Shown piece by piece: positions 18,935 through 27,873 of a stretch of DNA of 64,000 bases. The notes under the pieces were generated by a model. The model was given only the letters and a program-made list of their open reading frames with translations. It made no database searches and was not told the origin of the DNA. This DNA is from Parasutterella excrementihominis YIT 11859 (GTDB taxonomy: Bacteria; Pseudomonadota; Gammaproteobacteria; Burkholderiales; Burkholderiaceae_F). The translations under genes and the position numbers were made by a program. The DNA is taken from positions 62,001 to 126,000 of the forward strand of contig NZ_GL883677.1 of assembly GCF_000205025.1 (NCBI RefSeq), read 5' to 3'. Position 1 is the first letter of the stretch. Each line of letters starts with the position of its first letter.

Positions 18935-19903
18935 ATGACTCAGCTTGATCAATTAGCTTCCCTGACGACCATTGTGGCTGATACTGGGGATATCGCGTCT
19001 ATCGCAAAAATCCAACCACAAGACGCAACAACCAATCCTTCTCTTATCCTGAAAGCTTCCAAAGATCCTGCCTATCGGGCTTTCTTAACGGAAGCAGTTG
19101 AAAATTCCGTTTCCTTAGAAGACGCCGCTGATCGCGTTCTTGTGAACTTCGGCGCAGAGATCCTTAAATACGTCAAAGGCCGTGTATCTACCGAAGTCGA
19201 CGCTCGCCTGTCCTTTGATGTTGAAAAGACAATCGTCAAAGCTCGCCGTTTAATCGAGCTCTATCAAGAAAAAGGCATTGATAAAGAACGTGTCTTGATT
19301 AAGATCGCTGCAACATGGGAAGGCGTCCAAGCCGCTCGCGTACTGGAAAAAGAAGGTATCCACTGCAACCTGACGCTTATCTTCTCCGTTGCTCAGGCAG
19401 AAATCGCTGCCAATGCCGGTGTCACTTTGATCTCGCCTTTCGTCGGCAGAATCTACGACTGGTTCAAGAAAAAAGCCGGCGCCGATTGGAATGAAGAAGC
19501 AAACGCCGGAGAAAACGACCCTGGCGTTCAGTCTGTGAGAAAAATCTTCGAGCGCCTCAAAGGTTTGGGCGCCAAAACTCAGATCATGGGCGCTAGTTTC
19601 CGCAACAAAGGCCAGATCGTGGCGCTTGCCGGCTGCGACCTGCTAACCATTTCTCCTAAACTGATCGAAGAGCTCTCAAACTCCGAAGAGAAATTCGAAA
19701 AAAAACTCGACGTTGCTAAGGTGAGCCCAATTCGTGCTGAACCTTTAACGGAAGCTCAATGGAGATTCGCAATGTGCGAAGACGAAATGGCATCTTATAA
19801 ATTAGACGAAGGCATCAGAGCATTTGTTAAAGATACGCTCACACTCAAGGAGACACTGCGACAAATGCGTACTGAGACAGGTAAGATTTGGCCGCAGGAT
19901 TAA
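18935..19903 (+). CDS. tal: transaldolase
   Basis: Transaldolase transfers a dihydroxyacetone unit between sedoheptulose 7-phosphate and glyceraldehyde 3-phosphate in the non-oxidative pentose phosphate pathway. The Schiff-base Lys lies in VLIKIAATWEG (near residue 130) and the N-terminal DATTNPSL and C-terminal MGASFRNKGQI motifs match the TalB subfamily (322 residues, usual 317). It is followed 31 bases later by gmk and may share transcripts with it. Sedoheptulose 7-phosphate is also the substrate of GmhA encoded about 2.3 kb away. Confidence 0.95.
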   Translation: MTQLDQLASLTTIVADTGDIASIAKIQPQDATTNPSLILKASKDPAYRAFLTEAVENSVSLEDAADRVLVNFGAEILKYVKGRVSTEVDARLSFDVEKTIVKARRLIELYQEKGIDKERVLIKIAATWEGVQAARVLEKEGIHCNLTLIFSVAQAEIAANAGVTLISPFVGRIYDWFKKKAGADWNEEANAGENDPGVQSVRKIFERLKGLGAKTQIMGASFRNKGQIVALAGCDLLTISPKLIEELSNSEEKFEKKLDVAKVSPIRAEPLTEAQWRFAMCEDEMASYKLDEGIRAFVKDTLTLKETLRQMRTETGKIWPQD

Positions 19904-19934
19904 TTGCAAAATCTATTTTTAAAAGAGTCTTTCA

Positions 19935-20579
19935 ATGACAAACCAATCTTTTAAACCGAGAAATGCAGGCTCGCTCTTTTTGGTCTCCGCCCCGAGCGGC
20001 GCCGGAAAATCTTCGCTGGTCAATGCACTCCTTGCAAAAATTCCGGGTATCGCACTCTCCATTTCTACGACGACCCGCGCCCCTCGTCCGGGTGAAGTTA
20101 ACGGACGCGAATATCATTTCACAACGGTCGAGGAGTTTCTCGCCGCCCGCGAAAGAGGTGAGTTTTTAGAATCTGCAGAAGTTCATGGAAATTTCTACGG
20201 CACTTCCAAAAAGTGGATTGAGGACACAATGGCCAAAGGAGGCGACGTCCTTCTTGAAATTGACTGGCAGGGAGCCCGTCAGGTGAGAGAACATTTCCCC
20301 GAAGCTGTAAGCATTTTTATCCTGCCTCCTTCTATCCAAGCCTTGGAAGACAGGCTTCATAAGCGCGGACAGGATTCCGAACAGACCATTACGAGACGTC
20401 TTTTGGGCGCCGGCGCCGAAATGGCTCATGCAAGTGAATTTGACTTCGTTATAATTAATTCAGTTTTTGAAAATGCGCTCGATGAATTCTGCGCAATCGT
20501 GACCGCAAGCCGTCTCCGTTTTGATAAACAGGCGGCTCGTTGTCGTGATATTTTTATTCAGCTCGGAATCCCGAACTGA
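19935..20579 (+). CDS. gmk: guanylate kinase
   Basis: Gmk phosphorylates GMP to GDP with ATP. The P-loop [16 protein letters not shown] is near residues 17-32, followed by [19 protein letters not shown], the GMP-binding region. Length (214) is slightly above the typical 205-210. It precedes rpoZ and spoT, the conserved gmk-rpoZ-spoT order of many proteobacteria, linking guanine nucleotide supply with ppGpp metabolism. Confidence 0.96.
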   Translation: MTNQSFKPRNAGSLFLVSAPSGAGKSSLVNALLAKIPGIALSISTTTRAPRPGEVNGREYHFTTVEEFLAARERGEFLESAEVHGNFYGTSKKWIEDTMAKGGDVLLEIDWQGARQVREHFPEAVSIFILPPSIQALEDRLHKRGQDSEQTITRRLLGAGAEMAHASEFDFVIINSVFENALDEFCAIVTASRLRFDKQAARCRDIFIQLGIPN

Positions 20580-20597
20580 ATTTGATAGGTTAGATCA

Positions 20598-20798
20598 ATG
20601 GCACGTATTACAGTTGAAGATTGTTTAAAAAAGATCCCGAACCGTTTCCAGATGGTTCTCGTAGCATCTGTCCGCGCTCGTCAGCTTTCTCAGGGTCATA
20701 CTCCTAAGATTGAGTGTAAGGATAAGGCGACTGTTGCCGCACTCCGTGAAATTGCTGAGGGCGTCACAGGCTTAGAAATGCTCAACGGTATAAGATAA
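20598..20798 (+). CDS. rpoZ: DNA-directed RNA polymerase omega subunit
   Basis: Omega (66 residues) stabilises the beta' subunit of RNA polymerase and contributes to one ppGpp site. The start [20 protein letters not shown], the VASVRARQL segment and the LREIAEG stretch are diagnostic. It lies 18 bases after gmk and is followed by a strong terminator, so gmk-rpoZ can end there. Confidence 0.96.
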   Translation: MARITVEDCLKKIPNRFQMVLVASVRARQLSQGHTPKIECKDKATVAALREIAEGVTGLEMLNGIR

Positions 20799-20818
20799 TA
20801 GAAGTTATCTGCACAGTC

Positions 20819-20855
20819 GGGGTTCGGCTCGCAGCCGAACCCCGTTTTGTTTTTT
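20819..20855 (+). terminator. rho-independent terminator between rpoZ and spoT
   Basis: Perfect 11-base arms at 20819-20829 and 20833-20843 with a CGC loop are followed by GTTTTGTTTTTT. spoT therefore probably depends on partial readthrough or on its own promoter in the 50 bases that remain. Confidence 0.92.
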
Positions 20856-20908
20856 GGTGAAGCGCAGAAGAAAACACGAAAAATAAAACCTCAGCTAGGA
20901 GAGCAACC

Positions 20909-23209
20909 ATGGCCCCGAATACCGCAACTGCAGGAAAAAGCTACGCACAAAAAGCCGCAGACTTGTTCATGACAGCCGTCGGCATGAAATCGGCGACTAA
21001 ACCGGAGCCCAAGGAGGATGCCTTCGCAGAGGAAAAACTCAACCCTGTCGCGTCTGCCAATCTGCTTGCCGAACGTTGCCGTCAATACCTCTCTAATAGC
21101 GACGTTCAGAAAATTCGTGAAGCATTCCGATATGCTGACCAAGCGCATTTAGGTCAATTCCGTAATTCCGGTGCTCCCTACATTACTCATCCGATCGCAG
21201 TTGCAGAAATCCTTGCCTCCTGGCACATGGATGCCGAAACCATTGAGGCCGGTCTCATGCACGATGTCTTAGAAGACACGGGCATTACCAAGATCGAAAT
21301 GAGCGAAAAATTCGGAGTGAAAGTTGCTGAGCTTGTCGACGGCGTCTCAAAGCTGGACAAGCTCAAATTTTCTTCGAATGAAGAGGCTCAGGCGGAAAGC
21401 TTTCACAAGATGCTGCTCGCGATGTCCCGCGATGTTCGTGTCATCCTAATTAAGCTTGCCGACCGTCTTCATAACATGCGCACATTGGGCGCGGTTAAGC
21501 AGCATAAAAAATTCCGTATTGCTAAAGAGACCATGGATATCTACGCTCCGATTGCGAGCCGCCTTGGTCTCTTTTCTGTTTATAGAGAGCTCTCCGACAT
21601 GAGCTTCTCTTACATGTACCCGATTCGCTATCGTGTTCTTGAAAAGAAAGTAGCTGAATCCCGTATGCGCAAAAAGAACGCTCTGGATCAGATTTATCAC
21701 GAAACGTCGGATCGTCTGGCTGCTCGTAAAATCCGCGGCGACGTACAAGGTAAAAACAAATCCCTTTGGCGCATCTACTCCAAAATGAAGGAACGCAAGA
21801 TCCGCTTTAGCGAAGTGCTGGACGTGCACAGCTTCCGCGTTTTAGTTCCGACAAGGGACGACTGCTACCGCGCCTTAGGCGTGATTCATGAACTCTATAA
21901 ACCAGTTCCGGGACGTTTCAAAGATTTCGTTGCGATCCCGAAGGCTAACGGTTACCAGAGCCTGCATACCACCGTCATCGGACCTGGCGGTCTCATGGTC
22001 GAATTCCAGATTCGCACGGAAGAAATGCATCACATCTGTGAAGACGGTATTACAGCGCACTGGCTTTACCGCGACCGCAACACGTCCGACCAGCTGCAGC
22101 GCAATACGATGGACTGGCTCAACGGGTTGCTGGAAATTCAAAAGCAGAGCGGAACATCCTTGGAATTCATGGAAAATATCAAAGTCGATATTTTCCCCGA
22201 TCGAGTTTACGTCTTCTCTCCGCGAGGCAGAATTATCCAGCTGCCTAAAGGGTCAACAGCAGTTGATTTCGCTTATCAAATTCATACTGACCTCGGCAAT
22301 TGCACAATCGGCTGTGAAATTAATGGCGAAACGGCGCCCCTTACTCGTGAACTCAAGAACGGCGAAATGATTAACATCATCAAGGGCGACAAACCCACGC
22401 CTAATCCTTCTTGGCTCTCCAGTGTTCGAACCGGTAAGGCAAGAGCTGAAATCCGCCAATATATGCGCTCCCTTTCTGAAGAAGGCAAAATCGAACTGGG
22501 ATCCAAACTCTTGGAGAGATCTTCCAAGTCTCATCACTTACCCTATTCAAAAGTCACCAATGAGGATTGGACCCGCGTCTGCAAGGCGAACGGTTTCACA
22601 GATAAGAATGCTTTGCTTGATGCAATCGGCTCGGGACAGAAGGACTCCCTCCTGCTTCTTCATCAATTGACCGCCCCCTACACATTGAAAGGGAACGAAA
22701 CAGCGACTACTGTCCAACAGAGCCAAGAACCTGTCTTAGCACTCAAAGGCCAAATCTGCAAGCTTGCGCCCTGCTGCACACCGGCAATGGATGATGTCAT
22801 CATCGGACATTACATCGCCGGTACCAATACCCTTCATGTTCATCGCAAGGACTGCAGTCACGTTCAGCGTGGAATGAGGACCGACCCTGAAAATTGGCGC
22901 GATCTGCAATGGAACAGCCAATATAAAGGCGGCTATCCGGTTAAGTTAGACATTGAATTGACCAATACCCATGCCACGCTTGAAAGATTGACCAGCATGA
23001 TTGCTCAGCAGCATTCGAGCGTCACGGGCTTTGCCATGAGCCAGCAAAACAGCGTGGATAAGGTCGAGCTCACAATCTTAGTGGGCGACACGAAACATCT
23101 GCAGAAGATCATCAACGCCATTCGTACGATTGATACCGTTCGACTCGTCAGCCGTCATTTAGAAAGTACGCCGGCGATGAAGCCCGTTGACGTCGAAATC
23201 GACGAATAG
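20909..23209 (+). CDS. spoT: bifunctional (p)ppGpp synthetase/hydrolase
   Basis: The RelA/SpoT homologue (766 residues) controls the stringent response. Order: a 45-residue N-terminal extension; HD hydrolase domain with HDVLEDT intact; synthetase domain with the RFKD motif expected of bifunctional enzymes rather than the acidic motif of RelA; TGS domain (DIFPDRVYVFSPRGRIIQLP); helical/zinc-finger region with CKLAPCC; and a C-terminal ACT domain. The ATG follows AGGAGAG. Being bifunctional, it may be the sole long Rsh enzyme, but the rest of the genome is not seen. Confidence 0.94.
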   Translation: MAPNTATAGKSYAQKAADLFMTAVGMKSATKPEPKEDAFAEEKLNPVASANLLAERCRQYLSNSDVQKIREAFRYADQAHLGQFRNSGAPYITHPIAVAEILASWHMDAETIEAGLMHDVLEDTGITKIEMSEKFGVKVAELVDGVSKLDKLKFSSNEEAQAESFHKMLLAMSRDVRVILIKLADRLHNMRTLGAVKQHKKFRIAKETMDIYAPIASRLGLFSVYRELSDMSFSYMYPIRYRVLEKKVAESRMRKKNALDQIYHETSDRLAARKIRGDVQGKNKSLWRIYSKMKERKIRFSEVLDVHSFRVLVPTRDDCYRALGVIHELYKPVPGRFKDFVAIPKANGYQSLHTTVIGPGGLMVEFQIRTEEMHHICEDGITAHWLYRDRNTSDQLQRNTMDWLNGLLEIQKQSGTSLEFMENIKVDIFPDRVYVFSPRGRIIQLPKGSTAVDFAYQIHTDLGNCTIGCEINGETAPLTRELKNGEMINIIKGDKPTPNPSWLSSVRTGKARAEIRQYMRSLSEEGKIELGSKLLERSSKSHHLPYSKVTNEDWTRVCKANGFTDKNALLDAIGSGQKDSLLLLHQLTAPYTLKGNETATTVQQSQEPVLALKGQICKLAPCCTPAMDDVIIGHYIAGTNTLHVHRKDCSHVQRGMRTDPENWRDLQWNSQYKGGYPVKLDIELTNTHATLERLTSMIAQQHSSVTGFAMSQQNSVDKVELTILVGDTKHLQKIINAIRTIDTVRLVSRHLESTPAMKPVDVEIDE

Positions 23210-23230
23210 TTTCCTTACGGTTTCAACGAC

Positions 23231-23256
23231 AAAACCCGAGCAATTGCCCGGGTTTT
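23231..23256. terminator. bidirectional terminator between spoT and ansB
   Basis: Arms AAAACCCG (23231-23238) and CGGGTTTT (23249-23256) pair perfectly and provide a T-run in either direction between two convergent genes. Confidence 0.8.
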
Positions 23257-23296
23257 GCCGTCTCTGAAAAGGCTATCGCCTTCTTAACCTATCGGT

Positions 23297-24340
23297 TTAG
23301 TACTGATCGAAGATCTTCTGGATTTCTTTCGGATCCTTAGTCTGAGTCAGGGCCAGCATCAAAAGAACGCGAGCTTTCTGAGGATTCAGAGAACCGGACG
23401 AAACAAAACCGTACTTAGCGTCATCGACTTCCGCGTCTTTGGTTGTAGAACCGGTCGGCACACGAGAGGAGCGAACGATCGCAATGCCGTCTTTAGCTGC
23501 CCTCTCGATGATCGGGAATGTTGACTTATGAAGGTTGCCGTTGCCAACGCCGGCGGTGACGATACCGTCGTATTTGGCATCAACTAAGGCTTGAGCCTGA
23601 ATTCCTTCAACACCTGCGTGCTGATAGACCACACCGACCTTCGGCAGCTTGTCTAAACCGTCGACCTTGAACTGAGTCTGAGTCGTGTGTTTGGTCACTG
23701 GTGTTGCATCCCACAGAACCTTGCCGTTATGGATCGTTGCCAGCTGACCAGCGTTCGGGCTCTGGAAAGTTTCAACGCCTGTTGTGTTTGTCTTCGTGAC
23801 GTCACGTGCACCGAGAACACGGTCATTCATCACAACCATAACACCTTTGCCGGCAGCGGAAGGATCACCGGCGACAGCAACGGCATTGTAGAGGTTAGCA
23901 GGACCGTCAGCAGAAAGTGCATTCGACGGGCGCATAGCACCTACCAGAACGATCGGTTTGTTGCACTTAGCCGTGAGGTTCAGGAAGTAAGCGGTTTCTT
24001 CCATCGTGTCGGTCCCGTGTGTAATCACAAAACCGTCTTTCTTGCCGCACTCAGCATTGATCTTCTTAGCAAGCGTCAGCCAAACAGCATCGCTCATATC
24101 CTGAGAGCCAATCTGTGCAACTTGATCGCTAGTGACATTGGCGATGTTTGCAAGTTCAGGGACTGCCTGCACTAATTTGTCGACACCGACCTTGGCAGCA
24201 GAGTAATTGGTTTTATCAGACGCCGCGGATTGTCCGGCAATCGTACCGCCAGTCGCGTAAACAGCAACGTTCGGCAGAGCGGCAAAAGCGGCACCGCATA
24301 CTGCGGCAAGAACAGTTCCTAAAACAGCCTTACGAATCAT
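23297..24340 (-). CDS. ansB: periplasmic L-asparaginase II
   Basis: The enzyme deaminates asparagine to aspartate in the periplasm. Residues 1-20 form a Sec signal peptide ending A-A-F-A. The first catalytic Thr lies in YATGGTIAG (residues 28-36) and the second in HGTDTMEET; the NLTAKCNKPIVLVGAMRP segment is also characteristic. At 347 residues it matches AnsB. The ATG follows a GGAGGAG site. In E. coli this enzyme is induced anaerobically and supplies aspartate for fumarate respiration; that fits an asaccharolytic gut anaerobe, but regulation here is not visible. Confidence 0.94.
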   Translation of the reverse strand: MIRKAVLGTVLAAVCGAAFAALPNVAVYATGGTIAGQSAASDKTNYSAAKVGVDKLVQAVPELANIANVTSDQVAQIGSQDMSDAVWLTLAKKINAECGKKDGFVITHGTDTMEETAYFLNLTAKCNKPIVLVGAMRPSNALSADGPANLYNAVAVAGDPSAAGKGVMVVMNDRVLGARDVTKTNTTGVETFQSPNAGQLATIHNGKVLWDATPVTKHTTQTQFKVDGLDKLPKVGVVYQHAGVEGIQAQALVDAKYDGIVTAGVGNGNLHKSTFPIIERAAKDGIAIVRSSRVPTGSTTKDAEVDDAKYGFVSSGSLNPQKARVLLMLALTQTKDPKEIQKIFDQY

Positions 24341-24720
24341 TCTTCTCCTCCTCGAATTAAGAAAGCAAACATCACAAAGTGGTCTTGATGCTTGCTTTTG
24401 AATGATTCGGAGATTCTATTAACCACGTTTCTAACTAAAAATCGCTTGTTTGTGGTCATTGACTTTTCAGAAACTCAATTTATTTGCACCTAAATTTCTA
24501 ACTATCCTTATAAATCAATCAACTATCTAATTTATTAAAACTTTATCTTCACCCAAACATTGAAAACTCATTTATTAATTGTCGTGGTTTCCACTAATGA
24601 ATACGGATGATGGGTAACATGAATTTTCTATGCCGTAAATTTCGACTCGCAAGAGATTGTTGCTCATGAAGAACAGACTCAAGAAAATTGTTTCAAATCT
24701 TTTCTTTCCGGCGACAGCTA
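24341..24720. other. intergenic stretch upstream of ansB
   Basis: About 380 AT-rich bases between the ansB start and the terminator of the ABC transporter operon. It must contain the ansB promoter, but I see no confident -10/-35 pair, no clear FNR or CRP dyad and no coding region. Confidence 0.5.
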
Positions 24721-24743
24721 CAAAAATGGGCGCCGAAGCACCC
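24721..24743 (-). terminator. rho-independent terminator after the ABC transporter operon
   Basis: Arms at 24728-24733 and 24738-24743 (one G-U) close a UUCG-type tetraloop and are followed by ATTTTTG on the minus strand, 20 bases past the permease stop. Confidence 0.8.
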
Positions 24744-24763
24744 AATAGTCAGAAATTTTGGTT

Positions 24764-25600
24764 TTAAAGCTTTTCGCTCCTGCCGCCCTTCGGCTGCCAC
24801 TTCATGAAATGGTGTTCAGCCAGAGACACCATCCAGTCCAGGACCAGTGCAAACGCAGTCAGAACCAAAATACCGGCCATAACCGTGTTGATATCAAACG
24901 TACTTTCAGCCTGCAGAATCAGGTAACCGACACCGCTTGCGGAACCTAAGTATTCGCCGACGACCGCACCGACGAAGGCCATACCGACGGAAGAATGCAG
25001 CGAAGAAAACACCCAGCTCATCGCGCTCGGAAGATAAACAAATCGGAGCAGCTGAGTTTTATTGGCGCCGAGCATGCGAGCACTCGCCAGCACATTCGGG
25101 CTAACCTCTCGAACGCCTTGATAGACGTTGAAGAACACGATGAAAAAGACCAGCGTGATACCGAGGGCAACTTTAGAGCCGATGCCAAGACCGAACCAAA
25201 CACCGAAAATCGGAGCCAGGATCACGCGAGGCATGGAGTTCAAACCCTTGATATAAGGATCTGCAATCGCCGCAGCTGTCGGAGCAAGTGCGAGCCAAAG
25301 GCCGACGAGAAGACCGGCAGCAGTACCAAAAATAAACGCAAGAACAGTTTCCGTCAGCGTAACGGCAAGGTTGGGATAGATTTCTAAGTTAACAGCAAAC
25401 CAGTCCCAAATAACCTTTCCGATCTGAACCGGTTCACCGAAAAAGAAGGCGGCCTGGTTCTCATCCTGAAACATGAACGGAGGAATGAGGCCGGGCTTCG
25501 TCATCAGCCACCAGAATAAGAAAATTGCAACGAGCAGAAGGAGCTGGCAGGTGACTAACTTGGTTTTTGACTGAAGAATAGGTGTGCTTCCTTTTTTCAT
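24764..25600 (-). CDS. NitT/TauT-family ABC transporter permease
   Basis: The 278-residue inner-membrane protein has about six hydrophobic segments and the binding-protein-dependent permease EAA-like loop (PSAMSWVFSSLHSSVGMAFVGAVVGEYLG). It most resembles SsuC/TauC-type permeases. It is the third gene of a leftward operon of binding protein, ATPase and permease, with two bases between it and the ATPase gene. The substrate is not indicated: sulfonates, nitrate, taurine and pyrimidine precursors all use this family. Confidence 0.88.
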   Translation of the reverse strand: MKKGSTPILQSKTKLVTCQLLLLVAIFLFWWLMTKPGLIPPFMFQDENQAAFFFGEPVQIGKVIWDWFAVNLEIYPNLAVTLTETVLAFIFGTAAGLLVGLWLALAPTAAAIADPYIKGLNSMPRVILAPIFGVWFGLGIGSKVALGITLVFFIVFFNVYQGVREVSPNVLASARMLGANKTQLLRFVYLPSAMSWVFSSLHSSVGMAFVGAVVGEYLGSASGVGYLILQAESTFDINTVMAGILVLTAFALVLDWMVSLAEHHFMKWQPKGGRSEKL

Positions 25601-25601
25601 T

Positions 25602-26411
25602 TTATTTCACCCGATTTCTCTGGTTCTCATAGCCCTTGAGCACCTCTTCGCGAAGGTCGGCCCAAATGGCGTTGTGCAGTTCAATGAAGCGCGGTGTGAC
25701 ACGGACTTCGGCCACGTCACGCGGACGAGCGATGTCGATATAGAACTCACCGATCGGATGAGAACCCGGGCCGGCGGAGAAAACCACCACGCGGTCGGAA
25801 ATCGAAATAGCTTCGTCTAAGTCGTGCGTAATAAAGAGCACGGCCTTTTTCTTCTGCGACCACAGAGCCAGCACTTCGTTTTCCATCAGCTGGCGGGTCT
25901 GAATATCCAAAGCGGAGAACGGCTCGTCCATCAGAATGATATCCGGATCCATGATCAGCGTCTGAGCCAGAGCAACACGCTTTCTCATACCGCCGGAGAG
26001 TTCATGCGGATAACGGTCTTCAAAACCGCTCAAACCCACGCGCGAGAGCCAATGACGGGCTTGTTCATGGCGTTCTTTCTCAGGAACGCCCTTAAACTGC
26101 AGACCTGCAGAAACGTTATCAATAGCCGTTCTCCAGGGCATCAATGCCTCGGCCTGGAACATGTAGCCGGCTCGCTTATTTAAACCGACAAGCTCCTCTC
26201 CGAAAACCTTGACGGTTCCTTTTGACGGCGTTAAAAGTCCCGCTGCCATATTAAGTACGGTCGATTTACCGCATCCTGTCGGACCGACGACGCTGACAAA
26301 CTCACCGTCTCCGATTGTTAAATTCACATCTCTAACGGCCGTGTAGTGTTTATTGTCATCGCTGACAAAACTGCACGTCACATCGTCAAATTCCACTGCT
26401 GGCTGATTCAT
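25602..26411 (-). CDS. NitT/TauT-family ABC transporter ATP-binding protein
   Basis: The 269-residue ATPase has Walker A GPTGCGKST, the ABC signature LSGGMRKRVALAQ, Walker B DIILMDEPFSALD and the switch His in LFITHDLDEA, so it should be active. It energises import by the adjacent permease. It lies between the binding protein gene (72 bases upstream) and the permease gene. Confidence 0.92.
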   Translation of the reverse strand: MNQPAVEFDDVTCSFVSDDNKHYTAVRDVNLTIGDGEFVSVVGPTGCGKSTVLNMAAGLLTPSKGTVKVFGEELVGLNKRAGYMFQAEALMPWRTAIDNVSAGLQFKGVPEKERHEQARHWLSRVGLSGFEDRYPHELSGGMRKRVALAQTLIMDPDIILMDEPFSALDIQTRQLMENEVLALWSQKKKAVLFITHDLDEAISISDRVVVFSAGPGSHPIGEFYIDIARPRDVAEVRVTPRFIELHNAIWADLREEVLKGYENQRNRVK

Positions 26412-26483
26412 CTTGAATGCTGTGTATTCGTTGTTATTCGGTTTCTCTTGGGCGGAGCGCCTAGGCTCCGCCTCTTATTTTAT

Positions 26484-27527
26484 TTATTTAGCCGGATATT
26501 TCTTTAAGGCTTCATCAACAAATTTATTGGTATAAACCTTGGTTAAATCAATCTTGGCAGGGTCGATCTTATCGTTCACGGTCTGAAGGGCGCCTAGAGA
26601 AATCTTGGCGCAGCCGTCCGGGAAGCGTCCGTCCGGAGACAGAGCGTCACGGTTGCCTTCGAAACCGGCAAGATAAATGTCACGGTTGCCCATTAAGTAG
26701 GAAGCCGGAACAACCTTGGCAACTTCTTCCGGAGTGGCCTTGGAGAGCCATTCGTCAGCACGGACGATGGCGTTGGTCAGAGCCTGAACAGTCTGGGGAT
26801 TCTTTTCGATGAAAGAAACCGGTGCGTAGAGGCAGCCGGCAGGCATCGTGCCGCCGAAGAAGCTTTCGGATTCTTTAACTTTACGGGTGTCGGCAACGAG
26901 CTTGGCGTCACCGTTCTTCAGAAGAATCGTGATAACCGGATCAAGGTTAATTAAGGCATCAATCTGGCCGCTTCTGATGGCAGAAACTGCGCCGGAAGAA
27001 GAACCGACACCGATGAAAGCAACGTCCTTAGGTCCGAGGCCGCCCTTCTTGAGGATGAAGTTGGCAACCATCTGAGAAGAAGAGCCCGGAGCGGTTACAC
27101 CGACTTTCTTGCCCTTCAGATCGCTCAGCTGTTTGTAGTCTTTCATTGTCTTGTTGGAGACAACGAGAGCCAGCTGAGGCGCACGGCCCTGCAGAACAAA
27201 GGCGGTCATGGGCTGCTTTTTAGCCTGCATGGAGATGGTATGTTCAAAGGCTCCGGAGACAACGTCTGCACTGCCGCCCACAACTGCTTGAAGCGAACGG
27301 GAGCCGCCCTGGAAGTCAACAATCTTGACATTCAGACCTTCGTCTTTGAAGTAGCCGAGCTGTTCAGCGATAGAAAGAGGCAGATAGTAGTAAAGACTCT
27401 TACCGCCCACGGCAATCGTCACGTCTTTCTTTTCCGGTGCTTGCTGAGCAAAGGACATCGGCCCGAAAGTCATAGCTGCAGCAGCACAGGCAGCTGCGAT
27501 GACGGTACGGCGTGTGAATTTATTCAT
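26484..27527 (-). CDS. ABC transporter substrate-binding protein (NMT1/THI5-like)
   Basis: The 347-residue protein begins with a signal peptide of about 27 residues ending F-A-Q (MNKFTRRTVIAAACAAAAMT, hydrophobic core, then GPMSFA); the Arg-Arg pair could also allow Tat export. The mature part has the NMT1/SsuA-like two-lobe pattern (GKSLYYYLPLSIAEQLGYFKDEGL, GVTAPGSSSQMVANFILKKGGL). It captures the substrate in the periplasm for the permease and ATPase encoded downstream. The substrate cannot be named. A terminator-like hairpin lies directly before its ribosome binding site. Confidence 0.88.
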   Translation of the reverse strand: MNKFTRRTVIAAACAAAAMTFGPMSFAQQAPEKKDVTIAVGGKSLYYYLPLSIAEQLGYFKDEGLNVKIVDFQGGSRSLQAVVGGSADVVSGAFEHTISMQAKKQPMTAFVLQGRAPQLALVVSNKTMKDYKQLSDLKGKKVGVTAPGSSSQMVANFILKKGGLGPKDVAFIGVGSSSGAVSAIRSGQIDALINLDPVITILLKNGDAKLVADTRKVKESESFFGGTMPAGCLYAPVSFIEKNPQTVQALTNAIVRADEWLSKATPEEVAKVVPASYLMGNRDIYLAGFEGNRDALSPDGRFPDGCAKISLGALQTVNDKIDPAKIDLTKVYTNKFVDEALKKYPAK

Positions 27528-27544
27528 TTTTATTCCCCAATAAT

Positions 27545-27567
27545 AAAAAAGGCCCGCTTGGCGGACC
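27545..27567 (-). terminator. terminator-like hairpin immediately upstream of the binding protein gene
   Basis: Seven-base arms at 27551-27557 and 27561-27567 (one G-U) with a three-base loop are followed by six T and then ATTATT on the minus strand, ending about 15 bases before the ATG at 27527. It could be the end of the dnaX-ybaB-recR transcript, but its place next to the ribosome binding site also fits conditional attenuation of the transporter operon. Confidence 0.75.
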
Positions 27568-27873
27568 GTCTTTGAACTACGAATTTAGTTGATAAGAAAC
27601 GATATATACAAAAACAGTCCTAGCCGACATTAAGGCGCAATCGCAGCAAGCCCAAAGCCAAGCTAAGACCGTTAAGAGAAAGGACGCAAACAGCCGCAAA
27701 CCCCGGGATTGCCGGAGTGTTGTTTCGGTTGCCTGTTGTATTCGTCACTTTTCTTCCGTTTGTAAAATTGAGTTACAGATAAAGAATACCGCCTAAATCT
27801 CGTTTGTGCGGAAATCTAACTAAGTAATAACACTTAGAAGAAAAATTTTTGCTCGAATCGAAAAGAAAGCGTT
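27568..27873. other. non-coding stretch between recR and the binding protein gene
   Basis: This 306-base region follows recR on the minus strand and forms the possible leader of the transporter operon. A weak hairpin CTAAGT/ACTTAG (27820-27837) follows recR. The middle part (27620-27750) is more G+C-rich than its flanks, with GCAA/CAAG-rich repetition. A 42-codon GTG frame at 27620-27748 (minus) is hydrophobic but unsupported. I matched it to no known riboswitch. Confidence 0.4.

Noticed and set aside
27630-27732. Plus-strand GGACGCAAA and CGGTTGCC motifs resembling a c-di-GMP-I riboswitch
   Set aside because: The required P2 stem cannot be formed around the motif, the spacing of the other conserved blocks is wrong, and no gene follows on that strand.
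27620-27748. 42-residue hydrophobic GTG-started frame on the minus strand before the transporter operon
   Set aside because: It has only a weak GGAAGA-like site, no recognisable similarity and a composition explained by the local G+C-rich stretch; kept only as a remark.
27568-27780. TPP or guanidine-I riboswitch upstream of the THI5-like binding protein gene
   Set aside because: Neither CTGAGA/ACCTGAT (TPP) nor the CTAGGG...GGTCCGAGAGA type blocks (guanidine-I) are present on the minus strand; a single CTAGG match is not enough.
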